A DNA stretch of 64,000 nt, from positions 1-64,000 of the forward strand of contig DAOUFR010000061.1 of assembly GCA_034429715.1 (NCBI GenBank), in the 5' to 3' direction. How positions within the stretch are numbered: the first letter of the stretch is position 1; each line of letters begins with the position of its first letter. The translations under genes were made by a program, and so were the position numbers. This DNA is from CAIMUM01 sp034429715 (GTDB taxonomy: Bacteria > Chloroflexota > Dehalococcoidia > GIF9 > UBA5629). This document shows, piece by piece, positions 24,840 to 33,173 of the stretch. The notes beneath the pieces are model-generated. The model did not search any database. It was not told the DNA's origin and saw only the letters and a program-made list of their open reading frames with translations.

Positions 24840-25229
24840 TCAGCGGTTTGTGCCGCTGATATCGTAGCTGCGCGCCTTCCATGCGTCCGGCGCAGTCAGT
24901 TGAACAGTGAAACTCCACACTTCCCCGGGCTCCATGAACTGCCTGTAGGCTGAAGAAACGCCGATTAAATTCTTGTCGGCATCGAAGTAGCGGACGTTAA
25001 TATTGCAGTCCGATAGTGGGGCGCTGCTAATATTTTTCGCAGAGCCGGTGACAACCGCCATGCTTTTAATCGTGTTGAGATCACCCGTAAACTGTCTGAC
25101 CGTGAGATCGTGACTGATGATCTGCAGCCCGCTGCTCCCGGAACAGCCGCCGGATATGACGGCCAGCAAGACAACCATCCAGATGAGCCGGCGAAGATTC
25201 CTGGTCACACTTCCATTCTCATTACACAA
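24840..25229 (-). CDS. Small FxLYD-like lipoprotein
   Basis: A 129-residue exported lipoprotein. Signal peptide hydrophobic core MVVLLAVISGG precedes the lipid-modified Cys. The remainder is one beta-sandwich domain with the pattern of FxLYD proteins: VVTGSAKNISSAPLSDCNIN, then VRYFDADKNLIGVSS and a late PGEVWSFTVQL. The start is uncertain: TTG 25229 (GAGAG 9 bases upstream) or GTG 25208, which gives a shorter and more typical signal peptide. It is a paralogue of the gene just upstream. Function is unknown; such domains are usually extracytoplasmic. Confidence 0.78.
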   Translation of the reverse strand: MCNENGSVTRNLRRLIWMVVLLAVISGGCSGSSGLQIISHDLTVRQFTGDLNTIKSMAVVTGSAKNISSAPLSDCNINVRYFDADKNLIGVSSAYRQFMEPGEVWSFTVQLTAPDAWKARSYDISGTNR

Positions 25230-25244
25230 CGGCTCGTACTCTCT

Positions 25245-25613
25245 TCAGTTACACACCGAAATATCATATCGTGCCACCTTCCAGGCATCGCCGCCTGTGA
25301 GGACCGCACTGAAATTCCAAACCTGCCCCGGCTCCAACCGCTCTATGCTATCCGAGAATATCCCCAGGCTGTTGCCCGCGTAATCGTAAAAGGTCACGCA
25401 AATTTTGCAGTTGTCCAGCGGCCACATAAATGTATTCTGCGCCTGGCCTCCGACGGTGGCTGTGCTTTGCGATACATCTGCCGTAAATTCGGCGACGACT
25501 ATTTCATGCTTTATTATTTTTACGGCAGTAACAGGGCTGCAGGCCGGCAAGCAGATAAACAGGATCAATAATACAGGTAACAGATGATTGTTTAAACGCA
25601 TATTGCCCCTCAT
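25245..25613 (-). CDS. Small FxLYD-like lipoprotein (paralogue)
   Basis: A 122-residue exported protein with signal peptide LLPVLLILFICLPAC (lipobox Cys). The beta-sandwich domain reads VGGQAQNTFMWPLDNCKIC, VTFYDYAGNSLGIFSDS and PGQVWNFSAVL, paralleling 24840-25229. ATG 25613 overlaps the stop of the upstream PKD gene (ATGA), suggesting translational coupling. ATG 25601 with GAGGGG 4 bases before it is an alternative start. It belongs to the five-gene lipoprotein run on the minus strand. Confidence 0.78.
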   Translation of the reverse strand: MRGNMRLNNHLLPVLLILFICLPACSPVTAVKIIKHEIVVAEFTADVSQSTATVGGQAQNTFMWPLDNCKICVTFYDYAGNSLGIFSDSIERLEPGQVWNFSAVLTGGDAWKVARYDISVCN

Positions 25614-26017
25614 CTGCAGCACTTGGTAGGATCGCGCACAATTACAGTCACTTTCACCGTCTGGCTGGCCTTGTTGCCCTGGCCGTCATCCACGGTAGCC
25701 ATTATATGAAAATCACCATAGGTCCTGGGCGCCTCGTAGGTGATAGACGGACCGCTGCCTGTGATGGTGCCGTCAGTGCAAACCCAATTGTAGTTCAACG
25801 GTAAACCATGCGGGCTGGCGGCAGAACATGTGATCTTTGTATTACCCAGCGGATACAGATTGGTATGTTCAGCTACCAGCGATGAAATCAACGGCGCATT
25901 GGGATTTGCAGCTTCTGCTGCAGCACATGCTCCGCCTATAATCAGAAAGGCAAGCAAAGGTAAAAGCGCCGAATAAACAATAGCCTTATGTGTCTTCAAT
26001 TCTTCTTCTCCGGTCAT
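25610..26017 (-). CDS. Short secreted PKD-domain protein
   Basis: A 135-residue protein: N-terminal signal sequence (hydrophobic stretch YSALLPLLAFLIIGGACA, with a possible lipobox Cys) and a single PKD-like domain with LNYNWVCTDGTITGSGPSIT, APRTYGDF and VDDGQGNKASQTVKVTV. It ends with the Cys pair TKCCR, which is unusual for this fold. The domain matches the second PKD repeats in the two larger lipoproteins nearby. It is the first gene of a short transcript with 25245-25613 and perhaps 24840-25229, divergent from the SHMT-like gene. Confidence 0.8.
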   Translation of the reverse strand: MTGEEELKTHKAIVYSALLPLLAFLIIGGACAAAEAANPNAPLISSLVAEHTNLYPLGNTKITCSAASPHGLPLNYNWVCTDGTITGSGPSITYEAPRTYGDFHIMATVDDGQGNKASQTVKVTVIVRDPTKCCR

Positions 26018-26131
26018 GCAGATGATGCAAACGTATATATGATAGATTTGCCGGCATGTTTTCGCAAATTGAGTTTGTTAAATACTGATCGCTTCATGTA
26101 TGCTTTATACAAATATCCACCGAGGTATAAC

Positions 26132-27568
26132 ATGTCTGATTTTCAAGGCAAGATAGAGAAGCTTGTAAAAAGAACGGTCGACAACAACCTGTGGCGACAG
26201 CGGGAATGTATTAACCTTATACCCTCCGAATCATCACCGAGCCTGCTGGTAAAGCTCTGCGAGATATCCGATCCTGTCGGGCGGTACGCCGAGCACAGGA
26301 CTATGAAAGGCAGGGAGATATATTTTTACCAGGCCACGGACTTCATCAGGGATGTTGAAGAGGAGCTGAGAAAAGAGCTGCAGCAGTATTTCGGCTGCAC
26401 TAACATTGAACTGCGTCCTGTCAGCGGTAACATGGCCAACGAGGTGGTTTTTAAAGGAATAGTTAAATTCCTCAACCGGGATAAGCCGGCCAGCCAGCCG
26501 CTGAGAAAAATGCGCGCTGTCATCAACAACGATCTGAACAAGGGGGGACACCTCAGCGCCCAGCCGATGGGCGCTCTGTTTAATTTCGTAGCTGACAACC
26601 CTGAGACGGGCAAGGAGAACGTATACCATTTTCCGGTTCTCAAAGATAATCCCTATAAAGCTGACACCTCTAAACTGGCCGACATGATTGATTCGATCAA
26701 ACCGGAGCTGATCATCTTCGGTAAGAGTATGTTTATATACAGGGAGCCGGTTAAATTTGTATCCGAAATCGTCAGCCGCATGAATCCGCGCCCTATCCTG
26801 ATGTTCGATATGGCCCATGTGCTGGGCCTTTACGGCGCATTCCAGACTCCCTTCAACGAAGGAGCGGACGTTGTTACGGGAAGCACGCATAAAACCTTTT
26901 TCGGCCCGCAGCGCGGCGTAGTCGCTGGAAACATGGCCGCCGGGACCGGCCTGGAGAAGCTCTGGATTGAGATCAAGAGCAGGGCCTTCCCCGGCTCGAC
27001 CAGCAACCACCACCTCGGCACACTGCTCGGCCTGCTGATGGCGACCTACGAAATGAACCAGTTCAAACATGACTATCAGACACAGGTGATCAAGAACGCC
27101 CGTGCTTTCGCCAAAGCACTGAATTCACGTGGAATATCAGTTGAAGGCGATGCGAAAGAGGGATTCACGGAGACTCACCAGGTGCTGATACGTGTCAGGA
27201 AATACGGTGTGGGAGAGGACATAGCCCGCAGACTCGAGGACAACAATATTATTACCAATTACCAGGCCCTGCCGGACGACGACAGTTTTATAGAGTCAAG
27301 CGGCATAAGAATGGGAGTGCAGGAGATGACGCGCTTCGGCATGAAGGAAGCGGACTTTGAGCAGCTCGCTGAGTACATGAGCGAATGTGTTCAATCGAAT
27401 ACGCCGGTGAAGGATAAAGTCAAGAAGCTCCGCCAGCGTTTTCTGACCATGCACTATTGCCTGCCTGAGGCGCAGTCGCTTTCACTGGCGGCCCGAGTGC
27501 TTTCTTCCATACTGCCCGCCGATGGATACTTGAATAAGTTCGCCGACAACTTAAAATCATTAACCTGA
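26132..27568 (+). CDS. Serine hydroxymethyltransferase-like PLP enzyme
   Basis: A 478-residue fold-type I PLP enzyme related to GlyA. The Schiff-base Lys is about residue 254 in GSTHKTFFGPQRG, and FDMAHVLGLYG carries the Asp and His that hold PLP in SHMT. RYAEHRTMKGREIYFY parallels the substrate loop YAEGYPGKRYYGG but differs at several positions, and the GCEYVD part is replaced by QATDFI. It is about 60 residues longer than bacterial GlyA, with a C-terminal extension. It could be an SHMT paralogue with altered folate or amino-acid specificity. The frame is open from 25988, but ATG 26132 has GAGGT upstream and the family-like start. Divergent from the PKD genes. Confidence 0.85.
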   Translation: MSDFQGKIEKLVKRTVDNNLWRQRECINLIPSESSPSLLVKLCEISDPVGRYAEHRTMKGREIYFYQATDFIRDVEEELRKELQQYFGCTNIELRPVSGNMANEVVFKGIVKFLNRDKPASQPLRKMRAVINNDLNKGGHLSAQPMGALFNFVADNPETGKENVYHFPVLKDNPYKADTSKLADMIDSIKPELIIFGKSMFIYREPVKFVSEIVSRMNPRPILMFDMAHVLGLYGAFQTPFNEGADVVTGSTHKTFFGPQRGVVAGNMAAGTGLEKLWIEIKSRAFPGSTSNHHLGTLLGLLMATYEMNQFKHDYQTQVIKNARAFAKALNSRGISVEGDAKEGFTETHQVLIRVRKYGVGEDIARRLEDNNIITNYQALPDDDSFIESSGIRMGVQEMTRFGMKEADFEQLAEYMSECVQSNTPVKDKVKKLRQRFLTMHYCLPEAQSLSLAARVLSSILPADGYLNKFADNLKSLT

Positions 27569-27672
27569 ATTCAGCGGATATTTTAATCCTTTATTCAAGT
27601 CCGACTTTGTCGCCAGCTAATTTAATTTCATCCTCGCTGTGCTCGGGCTTATAATTGTATGCGGCCATCACG

Positions 27673-28668
27673 ATGAAACAAGTTTACGCCATCGAAACAT
27701 TTGCGCTGACCAAGAGGTACGGTAAAATCCTGGCGCTGGACAGCCTCGACCTGAAAATCGAACCGGGGGAGGTGTTCGGCCTGCTGGGCCCAAACGGCGC
27801 GGGCAAAACTACGGCCATATCCATGCTGTGTACCGTTAACTCTCCCACATCGGGAACGGCGCTGGTCAATGGTTTCGATATCCGCAGACAGGCGGGCAAG
27901 GTGCGGCGCAGCATCGGCATCGTTTTTCAGGATCCCAGCATCGACGACCGTCTGACAGGCCGTGAGAATATGATGCTGCATGCCACGCTTTATGACATCG
28001 GCACGGTGCTTGCCAGGAAAAAGATAAACGAGCTACTGGGCCTGGTGGGGCTTCAAGACCGCGCCGATTCACCCATGAAAACATATTCGGGAGGCATGCG
28101 GCGCAGGCTTGAGCTGGCACGGGGACTTCTGCACAGTCCCAGGGTACTTTTTCTCGATGAGCCAACGCTTGGACTGGATCCACAGACACGCCAGCATCTC
28201 TGGTCACACATCGAGGAGCTTGCCAGACAATCTAACATAACAGTGATACTGACCACACATTATATGGAGGAAGCGGAACGCCTCTGCAGCAGGGTAGGTA
28301 TAATCGATTCCGGCAGGATCAAGGTAGTGGATACTCCCGCTAACCTGATCGGTGCGCTGGAAGGCGATGTCGTGACAATCATAACCAGCAGACCGGCCGA
28401 TTTCCTGGAGCGTGTTAAAGAACTCAGTTTCACCCGTAATGCCGAGGTGGTCGACAGCACCGTGCGCCTTCACCTGTCCGACGCCGAGAAAAAAGTGCCG
28501 GTAATCGTGGAACTGGCATCGGCCGCCGGCATCGAACTTAAATCCGTCTCTATACATAAGCCGACGTTGAATGACGTTTTCCTGTATTACACCGGCAAGG
28601 ATATTCGCTCTGAAGAAGCGGAAAATGAGTTGAGAAAAGCAATGCGAGTGATAAGCAGGCGGAGATGA
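27673..28668 (+). CDS. ABC transporter ATPase (DrrA-type exporter)
   Basis: A 331-residue ABC-2 type ATP-binding protein. Walker A GPNGAGKTT, signature YSGGMRRRLELA, Walker B VLFLDEP and the switch His in TTHYMEEAERL are intact. The C-terminal regulatory domain (about 215-331) is typical of DrrA/CcmA-type exporters of drugs or lipids. The stop overlaps the next gene's start by 4 bases (ATGA). ATG 27673 lacks a ribosome site, but a TATAAT lies at 27650-27655, so the mRNA may be nearly leaderless. The TTG at 27655 falls within that box. Confidence 0.94.
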   Translation: MKQVYAIETFALTKRYGKILALDSLDLKIEPGEVFGLLGPNGAGKTTAISMLCTVNSPTSGTALVNGFDIRRQAGKVRRSIGIVFQDPSIDDRLTGRENMMLHATLYDIGTVLARKKINELLGLVGLQDRADSPMKTYSGGMRRRLELARGLLHSPRVLFLDEPTLGLDPQTRQHLWSHIEELARQSNITVILTTHYMEEAERLCSRVGIIDSGRIKVVDTPANLIGALEGDVVTIITSRPADFLERVKELSFTRNAEVVDSTVRLHLSDAEKKVPVIVELASAAGIELKSVSIHKPTLNDVFLYYTGKDIRSEEAENELRKAMRVISRRR

Positions 28669-29417
28669 GCGAGCTGAGAAAAATAGGCGCCCTGTGGTAC
28701 CGTGAAGTGCTGCGATACTGGAGAGAGAAGTCGCGCATCGTGTCTTCGCTGATCCTGCCCGTGCTGTGGCTGCTGGTCTTCGGCAGCGGTATGCGGAATG
28801 TGGCGCTGCCGGGTGTGGACAACTACCAGGTATTCATCTTTCCCGGTATACTGGGCATGACGCTGCTCTTCACCTCTGTATGGTCGGGGGTCTCGATTAT
28901 CTGGGACAGGGAATTCGGCTTCCTCAAGGAGATCATGGTAGCACCTGTTTCCCGCACTTCCATTGTCATAGGCAAAGCCCTGGGAAGCGGCACCAGCGCG
29001 TTGATACAGGGATTCATTCTGCTGCCCCTCTCGTTTCTGATAGGGATCAGGTTGACTCCTGAATCGATATTCCTGTTGATCCCCATCATGATACTGCTGG
29101 CGATCGGGCTGGTCTGCGTCGGGCTGTTGCTTGCGTCGCTCATGAACAGCATGGAGGGCTTCAACTTCATAATGAGCCTGGTCATCATGCCGATGTTCTT
29201 CACCAGCGGCGCGCTTTTCCCCATTTCCTCAGCACCCGGCTGGCTGCAGATATTCAGCTACTTTAACCCGCTGACATATGGAGTGGACCTGCTGCGCTGG
29301 GCAACGTCACCGAGCACAGCAACAACTTTGCCGATCATAATAGAAATTATTCTGCTGCTGGGATTCGCAGCGGCGATGATTGCGGCCTGCTCTTATACTT
29401 TCAATATTAAGAAGTGA
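28665..29417 (+). CDS. ABC-2 type permease (DrrB-like)
   Basis: A 250-residue membrane protein with six hydrophobic segments and the ABC-2 signature around FSYFNPLTYGVDLLRW. The middle cytoplasmic segment IWDREFGFLKEIMVAPVSR is characteristic of DrrB-type permeases and touches the ATPase. It forms an exporter with the preceding gene, overlapping it by 4 bases. Its cargo is unknown. The gene converges with a chagasin-like lipoprotein gene 5 bases beyond its stop. Confidence 0.93.
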   Translation: MSELRKIGALWYREVLRYWREKSRIVSSLILPVLWLLVFGSGMRNVALPGVDNYQVFIFPGILGMTLLFTSVWSGVSIIWDREFGFLKEIMVAPVSRTSIVIGKALGSGTSALIQGFILLPLSFLIGIRLTPESIFLLIPIMILLAIGLVCVGLLLASLMNSMEGFNFIMSLVIMPMFFTSGALFPISSAPGWLQIFSYFNPLTYGVDLLRWATSPSTATTLPIIIEIILLLGFAAAMIAACSYTFNIKK

Positions 29418-29422
29418 GCGTG

Positions 29423-29878
29423 CTACTGCACTTTCACATTCAGCTTGAAGGTCTGCACGTTTTTCTCGCCACCCTCCCAGGGCCTGCTGTAAGAGAACGA
29501 GGCTGTGCCGGCGCCTGCCGCTAATGCCTCGAATGTCCATACTTGTGTACCAGGTGCACCTGGCATACTGGTTGTGCCAGCTACCGTTTTATGAGAAGTC
29601 TGCTTTAAAACCTCTTTATTGCTGATCTCGGCCTGTTCGCCCCAGGAAAACCCGGTGGAAGGATTTGAGCAGAGGGTGATTGTGATAAGAGCGCCGGGGG
29701 CGACTGTTACATCCTGTACGATGTGGGCATTCTGTGAGAACTGGTCGCAGGTCACCGTTACACTGACCGGCTCAGGAACCGGCGGTGGGACAGGCGCCGT
29801 AGTAGCCGGTGCGCAGGCGAGAAACGAGATAATCAGGACAGAAACGGCTACCAATAAGGTTATCCGGTATTTGTTCAT
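29423..29878 (-). CDS. Chagasin-like (I42) cysteine protease inhibitor lipoprotein
   Basis: A 151-residue exported protein: signal peptide with lipobox ISFLAC, a Pro-rich linker (PVPPPVPEP), then a chagasin-fold domain. The three inhibitory loops of family I42 are visible: NPSTGFSW, GAPGTQVWTFEA (GxxG loop) and the RPWEGG segment after SFSYS. These loops insert into the active site of papain-like cysteine proteases. GAGGAGG lies 8 bases before ATG 29878. Bacterial homologues are surface or periplasmic; a defensive or regulatory role is inferred. Confidence 0.88.
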   Translation of the reverse strand: MNKYRITLLVAVSVLIISFLACAPATTAPVPPPVPEPVSVTVTCDQFSQNAHIVQDVTVAPGALITITLCSNPSTGFSWGEQAEISNKEVLKQTSHKTVAGTTSMPGAPGTQVWTFEALAAGAGTASFSYSRPWEGGEKNVQTFKLNVKVQ

Positions 29879-29970
29879 GATTGCTATCCTCCTCAAATAT
29901 AACTTGCCTCTGGTAAATCATTTTAGACCGAAGTCGAACCGATTTCAAGCAAGCTACGCATGCACGGTAT

Positions 29971-30000
29971 CTTGACAACGACATATGTCAAGCATACAAT
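29971..30000 (+). promoter_or_regulatory. Strong promoter with embedded inverted repeat, upstream of the permease operon
   Basis: TTGACA (29972-29977) and TACAAT (29995-30000) are spaced exactly 17 bases. CTTGACA (29971-29977) and TGTCAAG (29986-29992) form a perfect 7-bp inverted repeat covering the -35 box and spacer, a good site for a repressor. The start codon of the permease is 34 bases downstream. Confidence 0.75.
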
Positions 30001-30033
30001 TTGCCGATAGTTGTTCCTGAACATAACTGAAAA

Positions 30034-31569
30034 GTGAAAATTAACTGGCAGGTTAAACCGGGCGATAAATTCGGACGCCCTCAACGGCTCAAAATCAGAC
30101 CGCTCAGGCGTGTCCTCCGCACTACACATCTCTTCAGCATTGCCTACGGAGATGTCGGCTCCTCCATCTATTACGCTCTCGGTGTTGTCGTCCTGGCTGC
30201 CGCCGGCGCCACCCCGCTTGCCCTGGGCCTGGCCGGCATAGTTTTTGTCTTCACCGCCCTTTCCTACGCCGAGGGAACTGCCATGTACCCCGAATCGGGC
30301 GGATCCGCCAGCTTCGCGCGGCATGGGTTCAACGATTTTGCAGGATTTATAGCAGGATGGGGCCTGATGTTCGGGTATATCGTCACAATAGCCATCTCTT
30401 CAATCGCCATCCCATCGTACCTGGGTTTTTTCTGGGCTCCTCTTAAGACATCGCCGGCGGTGATGACCAGCTGCGCCATGATGATCGTGCTATTTCTTAT
30501 GACGATCAATGTTATCGGTGTCAAGGAATCATCCATTCTGAATATTGCGCTTGCCATTATGGACCTGGCAGTGCAGGCGCTTTTAATTACCCTGGCCCTG
30601 ATGTTTTTCTTTAATCCTCAGCTTATTTTCGAGAGGATTGTGAACTACTGGCCCTCGCCCCAGGATTTTCTATTCGGAATAGCCATTGCCGCCATCGCCT
30701 TCACCGGCCTGGAAACGATATCGCAAATGGCCGAAGAAACAAAACGTCCCGAGGTGCGTGCGCCCAGGGCGCTGGTAATCATGACCGTCGTGGTACTGGT
30801 GATTTATGCCGGCATCTCGGTGTCGGCCTTCAGCACCATGACCCCGACCGAGCTGGCAACAAACTGGGCCACTGACCCCATTGCCGGGATAGCCAGCAAA
30901 CTATCCCAGGGTATGAATCCCACTGAACTTGCCGCCCAGCTCTTCACTGTGGAAGGTTATCAGGTTGTATTCACCTGGGCGCTGAGCCGCCTTCAGGCCA
31001 TACTCCCGGTGCTGGTGGCGGTGCTGGCGGCAACAATCCTGCTCATAGCTACCAACGCGGGATTACTGGGTATATCGAGGCTATCGTTCTCGCTCAGCCG
31101 CTTTAAACTCGTGCCGGCCATACTTGGCAAAGTGCACCCCAGGTTCAAGACCCCCTATTTATCTATCATACTTTTCTCGGGACTGGCAATTCTTCTACAA
31201 GCGCCGGGCTTTTTTGTCCCTGACATGTACTCCAATCTGGGTGGCCTTTACGCCTTCGGCTCAATGATGTCCTTTGCCATTGCTCACGCCTCGATTCTGG
31301 CATTGCGCATCAAGCAGCCTTATGCCGAGCGACCTTTCCGCCTGGGACTAAACATACCGGTCATGGACCGCGATTTGCCCCTCACAGCGATCCTTGGCCT
31401 GATTGGAACTGTGGCTATCTGGATCGTGGTAGTTATAATGCAGCCATATAGCCGCTGGGTTGGATTTGCCTGGATAGCCATCGGGCTGGTGATATACTGG
31501 TATACCATCAGGCGTAAAAAATCAGAGGCCAACGGTGCCGACAAGAAGATCACGGCGGCAGCAAATTGA
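30034..31569 (+). CDS. APC superfamily permease (amino acid or K+ transporter)
   Basis: A 511-residue integral membrane protein with about 12 hydrophobic segments. Near the N-terminus AYGDVGSSIYYALGV occupies the unwound first helix that binds substrate in APC transporters; it also resembles the YGDIGTSPLY phrase of KUP potassium carriers. The core EGTAMYPESGGSASFARHGF is APC-like. Downstream lie a universal stress protein and two TrkA-type proteins, which normally govern K+ uptake, so potassium is a real alternative to amino acids. The GTG start is weakly supported. The last 20 residues are charged and cytoplasmic. Confidence 0.88.
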   Translation: MKINWQVKPGDKFGRPQRLKIRPLRRVLRTTHLFSIAYGDVGSSIYYALGVVVLAAAGATPLALGLAGIVFVFTALSYAEGTAMYPESGGSASFARHGFNDFAGFIAGWGLMFGYIVTIAISSIAIPSYLGFFWAPLKTSPAVMTSCAMMIVLFLMTINVIGVKESSILNIALAIMDLAVQALLITLALMFFFNPQLIFERIVNYWPSPQDFLFGIAIAAIAFTGLETISQMAEETKRPEVRAPRALVIMTVVVLVIYAGISVSAFSTMTPTELATNWATDPIAGIASKLSQGMNPTELAAQLFTVEGYQVVFTWALSRLQAILPVLVAVLAATILLIATNAGLLGISRLSFSLSRFKLVPAILGKVHPRFKTPYLSIILFSGLAILLQAPGFFVPDMYSNLGGLYAFGSMMSFAIAHASILALRIKQPYAERPFRLGLNIPVMDRDLPLTAILGLIGTVAIWIVVVIMQPYSRWVGFAWIAIGLVIYWYTIRRKKSEANGADKKITAAAN

Positions 31570-31653
31570 TGCTGATTGGATTAAGAGCAACGGCAACATT
31601 ATAATGATAGCTGTTCAACAGACTAATGATTAGGCAAGGCTGAGAATAATTCG

Positions 31654-32079
31654 ATGGAATTTGCCAGGATTTTAGTAGCTGCCAGGGGAAACGGCGTGGA
31701 CCAGGTGGCAGTGGAGTTGGCCTGTAAAATCGGCAAGAAATCCAAGGCCAAGATATTTATTGTTTACGTCCTGGAAGTTAACCGGAGCTTACCGATCGAT
31801 GCTATAATTAAGCCCGATGTTGAGGCGGCAGAGAAGGTGCTTCTCGAGGCCGAAGAATATGCGCAGGATAACGATTTCGATGTCGAGACCGAAATAATAC
31901 AGGCACGCGATGTCGGGCCGGCAATTATCGAGGTGGCCCGGCAAAACAACGTTGATTTGATTGTAATGGGTTTGACCTATAAAAAAAGATTTGGCTCTTT
32001 CACAATGGGGAATGCAGTACCGCATGTCCTCGAAGAGGCGCCCTGCCGAGTACTTATATGCCGGGAACGGAAACCTTAA
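31654..32079 (+). CDS. Universal stress protein (UspA family)
   Basis: A 141-residue single-domain Usp with ARILVAARGNGVDQVAVELA at the start, VDLIVMGLTYKKRFGSFTMG carrying the ATP-binding glycine/serine loop, and HVLEEAPCRVLICRE at the end. The loop is a variant of GxxGx9G(S/T). It probably binds ATP. It lies between the APC-type permease and the TrkA genes, and Usp domains often regulate such transporters. Its last 22 bases overlap the next annotated start. Confidence 0.92.
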   Translation: MEFARILVAARGNGVDQVAVELACKIGKKSKAKIFIVYVLEVNRSLPIDAIIKPDVEAAEKVLLEAEEYAQDNDFDVETEIIQARDVGPAIIEVARQNNVDLIVMGLTYKKRFGSFTMGNAVPHVLEEAPCRVLICRERKP

Positions 32080-32492
32080 AACAGAACAGGAAGATGATCG
32101 TCATCATGGGATGTGGCCGCGTGGGTGGCAAATTGGCCGCTATGTTTGACGCAGCCGGCCACAAGGTCACAGTGCTCGACCTGGACGCATACAGTTTCAG
32201 GCGGCTCCCTCCTACATTCAGCGGCACAGCGCTCATCGGCAACGGCACCGATGAAGAGATGCTGCGCAAGGCAGGTATCGAGGACGCCAGCGCTTTCATT
32301 GCCCTCACACAGGGCGATAACCGCAACGTTATGGCGGCGCAGATAGCCAAACACATCTTTAAAGTGCCGCGTGTTATCTGCCGCATTTATGACCCCCTGC
32401 GCAAAGACATCTATGAGCAGCTCGGCCTGGAATCCATCAGCCCGACAGAGGTATTTGCAGACCTCCTGTTCAACAGGCTGGAGAAGATCTGA
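32058..32492 (+). CDS. TrkA-N (RCK) domain protein
   Basis: A 144-residue protein made of one RCK N-terminal Rossmann domain, with the dinucleotide loop MGCGRVGGKLAAMFDAAG, acidic VLDLD after strand 2, and ALTQGDNRNVMAAQIAKHIF. There is no TrkA-C domain. It would bind NAD(H) or ATP/ADP and gate a K+ transport partner. The start is uncertain: ATG 32058 overlaps the Usp gene, while ATG 32094 begins right at the fold but its AGGA is very close. The next gene, 5 bases on, encodes the full-length form, so the two may form hetero-dimers. Confidence 0.88.
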   Translation: MPGTETLKQNRKMIVIMGCGRVGGKLAAMFDAAGHKVTVLDLDAYSFRRLPPTFSGTALIGNGTDEEMLRKAGIEDASAFIALTQGDNRNVMAAQIAKHIFKVPRVICRIYDPLRKDIYEQLGLESISPTEVFADLLFNRLEKI

Positions 32493-32497
32493 ACGTT

Positions 32498-33166
32498 ATG
32501 AAATCGCTTTATATCGTGATCGTCGGCGGAGGCAATATAGGTTATTACCTCAGCAAAGCGTTGCTGAATCAGGGACACGAGGTACTGATTATTGAACGCG
32601 ACGTGAGGAAATGCGAGAAACTGGAGGATGAGCTGGGCAGCTGCTGCATGCGCGGCGACGGCTGTGAAACCGTGGTGCTTAATGAGGCCGGCCTCAGCCG
32701 GGCCGATGCGCTGATAGCCACCACCAGCCAGGACGAAGATAACCTCGTATCCTGCCAGGTGGCAAAACACCGTTTTAAAGTACCCCGCACCATTGCGCTA
32801 GTCAACAATCCCAACAACGATGCTATTTTTAGAAAACTCGGTATAGATGCGACCATCTCTGTGACCAACACGATCCTCGAGCACGTGGAACAGGAGATAC
32901 CGGCGCATCCACTGATACACCTTCTTACAATGAGCGGACATATGGAAGAGGTCGTCGAGTTGCTGATCACCAAAGAATCGCCGGCCGTGGGTAAGTCCAT
33001 AGGTCAGTTGAAGCTGCCCCAGGATACCACTATCGCGCTCATTATGCGTGAGGGAGAACGTCCCAAGATCCCCTCTCCCGATGCCGTCTTTAAAGAGAAC
33101 GACCGGATTATCGCACTGACTACTCTGGACAGCGAGAAGATCCTGGAAAAAATCCTGCTCAGTTAA
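32498..33166 (+). CDS. TrkA-type K+ transport regulatory protein
   Basis: A 222-residue protein with a TrkA-N Rossmann domain (IVGGGNIGYYLSKALLNQGH, IIERD) and a C-terminal TrkA-C domain (about 135-222, VGKSIGQLKLPQDTTIALIM ... ENDRIIALTTLD). It would regulate ion flux in response to nucleotides. With the shorter TrkA-N protein 5 bases upstream, it ends the permease-Usp-TrkA operon. No TrkH/TrkG pore gene is in the window, so the APC-type permease is the only visible transport partner. Confidence 0.92.
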   Translation: MKSLYIVIVGGGNIGYYLSKALLNQGHEVLIIERDVRKCEKLEDELGSCCMRGDGCETVVLNEAGLSRADALIATTSQDEDNLVSCQVAKHRFKVPRTIALVNNPNNDAIFRKLGIDATISVTNTILEHVEQEIPAHPLIHLLTMSGHMEEVVELLITKESPAVGKSIGQLKLPQDTTIALIMREGERPKIPSPDAVFKENDRIIALTTLDSEKILEKILLS

Positions 33167-33173
33167 GGCCGGC

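Noticed and set aside
25988..26132. N-terminal extension of the SHMT-like protein
   Set aside because: The added 48 residues are unlike the family, and ATG 26132 has a ribosome site.
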